The translations under genes and the position numbers were made by a program. From contig JADFOP010000034.1 in NCBI GenBank assembly GCA_022562795.1, positions 1 through 25,187 on the forward strand: 25,187 nt of DNA. Reading direction: 5' to 3'. Every line of letters begins with the position of its first letter. The stretch's first letter is position 1. The notes under the pieces were generated by a model. It did not search any database and was not told the DNA's origin. It saw only the letters and a program-made list of their open reading frames with translations. Below are positions 23,549 to 25,187 of this stretch, piece by piece. Source of the DNA: Nitrospinota bacterium (GTDB taxonomy: Bacteria; JADFOP01).

Positions 23549-23568
23549 GGTTACTCCGGGTGTCTGCC

Positions 23569-23629
23569 GGCGTAGCGGGGCCAGGACATCCCACCGGCTC
23601 AACAGTTTCTACGCCCCGCGCCGCGGGGC
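23569..23629 (-). repeat. Structured 3' region between the selenoprotein gene and its terminator
   Basis: GGCGTAG (23569-23575) and CTACGCC (23609-23615) are perfect inverted arms. Overlapping them, GCCCCGCGCCGCGGGGC at 23613-23629 is a near-perfect palindrome that can fold as an alternative hairpin. It is probably a structured 3' untranslated region. I looked for tRNA-Sec features here and found none. Confidence 0.35.
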
Positions 23630-23643
23630 TCTGCTTACACCCC

Positions 23644-23853
23644 TCAGGTGCCGCCGTATCCTACGATGGCCCGGCCATCTTCGACGATGGTTGGGACCTC
23701 CCTAACCCCGCCGTTGGCCTGAAGCATCTCCTGTAGCTTGGCAGGCTCGGCCCTCACGTTGTAGTAGGTTACCGGCCCCTTCTGCTTGTACGCATCCAGC
23801 GCATCGTCTGTATAGGGTCAGCCGGGTTTCCCGTAGATAATGACATCGCCCAT
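23644..23853 (-). CDS. Glutaredoxin-like selenoprotein (in-frame UGA read as selenocysteine)
   Basis: A 69-residue protein if the TGA at 23820-23818 (codon 12) is read as selenocysteine. It begins M-G-D-V-I-I-Y-G-K-P-G, then the active site U-P-Y-T (12-15) where glutaredoxins have C-P-Y-C. Later come the T-Y-Y-N-V strand (29-33), V-P-T-I-V (53-57) with the cis-proline, and the terminal G-Y-G-G-T (65-69). This is the entire small glutaredoxin fold; the usual resolving Cys is replaced by Thr and no Cys remains. ATG 23853 has AAAGGAG 7 bases upstream. A SECIS-like hairpin follows the UGA, and the gene has its own promoter and terminator. Glutaredoxin-like selenoproteins are known in bacteria. 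A pseudogene with a nonsense codon exactly at the catalytic site is the alternative. Likely role: thiol or peroxide redox chemistry in the cytoplasm. Confidence 0.82.
23789..23803 (-). promoter_or_regulatory. Bacterial SECIS-like hairpin
   Basis: In the minus-strand RNA, UGCGC-UGGAU-GCGUA forms a 5-bp stem (one G-U pair) with a 5-base loop. The loop has G at its second position, 21 bases after the UGA. This fits the bacterial SECIS model (apical loop of 3-14 nt with an early G, roughly 16-37 nt after UGA). A lower CCCU/AGGG pairing right after the UGA could extend it. Confidence 0.65.
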
Positions 23854-23860
23854 CCTGCAT

Positions 23861-23867
23861 CTCCTTT
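23861..23867 (-). promoter_or_regulatory. Ribosome binding site of the selenoprotein gene
   Basis: AAAGGAG on the minus strand, 7 bases before ATG 23853. It decides this start over the two other nearby ATG codons, which are out of frame or too far downstream. Confidence 0.7.
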
Positions 23868-23895
23868 CAAAAGAATACCGCAGGAATTTCTCGTT

Positions 23896-23925
23896 CTAAT
23901 ATTGGCCTTCTTCATGGGAAGTCAA
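23896..23925 (-). promoter_or_regulatory. Promoter of the selenoprotein gene
   Basis: The minus strand shows TTGACT (23925-23920), an 18-base spacer and TATTAG (23901-23896). It lies about 45 bases before the start codon and after the MBL gene, which indicates a separate, monocistronic transcript. Confidence 0.5.
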
Positions 23926-23975
23926 GGGCTGCGGCAACCGCGCCGTCGTGCCAACGCCCGCCTTTCCCATACCCC

Positions 23976-24725
23976 TTACACCGTCAGGGTCATCAGGTCC
24001 TCGGCGATGGTGACGGGGCCGCCGTACTCCTTCTTACAAGGCCCGACGAGGTCCGCGCCCTCGCATACGGGGTAGAAGTGGACCAGCGCCAGGGCCTTCG
24101 CCTCGGACTCCGCGGCGATACGCCCGCAGAGGGTGGGCGAGAGGTGGACCTCTACCTTCAGCTCATCGGGGGTGGCGCATTCCAGGATCAGCAGATCGCT
24201 GCCGCGCGCGAGCCGAACAATCGCCTCGCAGTAGTCGGTATCGCCCGAGTAGGTGAGGCTCACGCCGTCGGCCTCGATACGGTAGGCGAGGCTCGAGGGG
24301 TGGTGGACGACGGGGGCAGCCTGTACGGACCAGCCATCCCCTTCCACCGGCTCGCCGCCGATCTCCTCTACGTCGATATCGAAATCGGTGGCCTCGACCC
24401 ACGGGTGGTAGGCGGCCTGGAGGCCCCGGAAGAAGGCCTCAAAACCCGGCCCGCCGTAGAGCCTCAAGGGGCCGGTTCTCAGAGCCTCTGGGTTTTTCGA
24501 GGCGAATACCAGCGGGACCAGGTCGGCCACGTGGTCCGGGTGGATGTGGGTGTAGAAGAAGTGTTCGACGTCGTTGATGTAGAGGCCCGTCGAGACTAGC
24601 TGGCGGAGCACCCCTGGCCCGGTGTCGAAGACCAGTGGCTCGCCCGCGGCCCGAACGAGCAGGCTCGTCGGCGCCCTTATCACCGAAGGGATGGCGGTTC
24701 CCGTCCCGAGAAAGGTGACCTCCAT
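23976..24725 (-). CDS. MBL-fold metallo-hydrolase (RNase Z-like)
   Basis: A 249-residue metallo-beta-lactamase-fold hydrolase. It starts M-E-V-T-F-L-G-T-G-T-A-I-P, typical of the RNase Z/ElaC-like branch. It contains the metal-binding H-x-H-x-D-H (His60, His62, Asp64, His65), a V-V-H-H-P segment near residue 140, S-G-D-T-D-Y with the bridging Asp, and a late V-H-F-Y-P histidine. The long exosite of true tRNase Z is not evident, so it may instead hydrolyse a phosphodiester or thioester; the substrate is unknown. It starts 3 bases after the stop of the alcohol dehydrogenase gene, so the two are co-transcribed. Confidence 0.87.
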   Translation of the reverse strand: MEVTFLGTGTAIPSVIRAPTSLLVRAAGEPLVFDTGPGVLRQLVSTGLYINDVEHFFYTHIHPDHVADLVPLVFASKNPEALRTGPLRLYGGPGFEAFFRGLQAAYHPWVEATDFDIDVEEIGGEPVEGDGWSVQAAPVVHHPSSLAYRIEADGVSLTYSGDTDYCEAIVRLARGSDLLILECATPDELKVEVHLSPTLCGRIAAESEAKALALVHFYPVCEGADLVGPCKKEYGGPVTIAEDLMTLTV

Positions 24726-24728
24726 CGT

Positions 24729-25187
24729 CTACGTCACCAGAACGGCCTTGCCGATGACGGCCCTGGCGCTCAACGCCTCCTGGGCCGCCCGGGCCTCCTC
24801 GAGGGGGTATGTGGCGTGGATGACGGGCTCAAGGCGGCCTTCGTCAACGAGCTTAAGGATGGTGGCCAGCTCCGAGCGCGTCCCGCCGGTCGAGCCGATG
24901 AGGTGGTGCTGCTGGAGGAAGAGGTTCCAGATGTTGAGGGTCGCCTCGCCCCCCGTATGCGCCCCGCAGGTAACGATCCGCCCGCCCCGGCTCAAGCTGG
25001 CCACAGCGTCATCCCATACCGCCTGGCCCACCATCTCGCAGACGACATCGGCCCCCTTCCCGTCGGTGGCCTCGCGGACGGCCTCGGCGATGTTTTCCCT
25101 CGTATGGTTGATTACGACATCCGCCCCGAGCTCGCGGGCCCTGGCGAGCTTCTCATCCGTCGAGGCGACCGCCACGAACCGCGCTCC
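24729..25187 (-). CDS. Zinc-type alcohol dehydrogenase / quinone oxidoreductase, 5'-truncated by window edge
   Basis: The C-terminal 152 residues or so of a medium-chain dehydrogenase/reductase; the gene continues beyond the right edge and the N-terminal catalytic domain is not seen. The visible part starts G-A-R-F-V-A-V-A-S-T-D-E-K, the second strand of the NAD(P)-binding Rossmann fold. It continues L-G-A-D-V-V-I-N-H, G-A-D-V-V-C-E-M-V-G and G-G-R-I-V-T-C-G-A-H-T-G-G, and ends with V-I-G-K-A-V-L-V-T. It oxidises an alcohol or reduces an enone or quinone using NAD(P); which one cannot be told. It is the upstream partner of the MBL-fold gene. Confidence 0.88.
   Translation of the reverse strand, partial: GARFVAVASTDEKLARARELGADVVINHTRENIAEAVREATDGKGADVVCEMVGQAVWDDAVASLSRGGRIVTCGAHTGGEATLNIWNLFLQQHHLIGSTGGTRSELATILKLVDEGRLEPVIHATYPLEEARAAQEALSARAVIGKAVLVT

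Noticed and set aside
23549-23643. Possible tRNA-Sec or other stable RNA next to the selenoprotein gene
   Set aside because: No T-arm GTTCGA sequence, no UCA anticodon loop context and no acceptor pairing could be found; only inverted repeats are present.

Overview
The window is a GC-rich bacterial chromosome segment with densely packed housekeeping genes. I see no insertion sequence, prophage, CRISPR array, tRNA or rRNA. The mix of a lipoylated pyruvate dehydrogenase, a KorAB-type 2-oxoacid:ferredoxin oxidoreductase with a ferredoxin, a glycolate/lactate-oxidase-like FAD/Fe-S fusion, a Fur repressor and an apparent selenoprotein suggests a free-living Gram-negative-type bacterium, probably an uncultured lineage. 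I cannot name the phylum from sequence alone.

Layout, left to right. (1) 1-1551, plus strand: the end of a cupredoxin gene and an exported protein whose frame continues for 82 codons past a TAA. (2) 1533-1703, minus strand: a 56-residue helical protein; a 16-bp palindrome lies between its promoter and the next one. (3) 1815-6227, plus strand: a run from a good sigma-70 promoter through scpA, scpB, an rluB-type pseudouridine synthase, an exported FlgT-like protein, pgsA and a cyclophilin-like protein. (4) 6403-9267, plus strand: a 954-residue FAD oxidase/Fe-S/CCG fusion. (5) 9327-10280, minus strand: a PfkB-family kinase, then a divergent intergenic region rich in inverted repeats. (6) 10656-11408, plus strand: an exported alpha/beta hydrolase. 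(7) Minus strand: fur with an overlapping Fur box; upstream of it the operon pdhA-pdhB-pdhC-lipA (16390 down to 12140). (8) Minus strand: korA-korB-ferredoxin (20124 down to 16725), closed by a strong intrinsic terminator. (9) Minus-strand CBS-pair gene and plus-strand DUF255/YyaL-type thioredoxin-fold protein. (10) 23513-23975: a hidden minus-strand gene, described below. (11) Minus strand: an MBL-fold hydrolase and the end of a zinc-type alcohol dehydrogenase that runs off the window.

The most striking item is at 23644-23853, minus strand. An ordinary stop-to-stop reading shows nothing there. If one in-frame TGA is read as selenocysteine, the frame is a complete 69-residue glutaredoxin-like protein with the active site U-P-Y-T, the cis-proline V-P-T-I segment and a terminal G-Y-G-G. 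The gene has its own promoter, an ideally spaced ribosome binding site, a bacterial SECIS-like hairpin just after the UGA and an intrinsic terminator.

Functionally, the centre of the window handles 2-oxoacid oxidation by two routes. PDH, whose E2 needs the lipoate made by LipA, yields NADH. KorAB plus the adjacent Alvin-type ferredoxin yields reduced ferredoxin. The E3 (lipoamide dehydrogenase) and lipB genes, and the selenocysteine machinery (selA/B/C/D), are not in the window and would have to be elsewhere.
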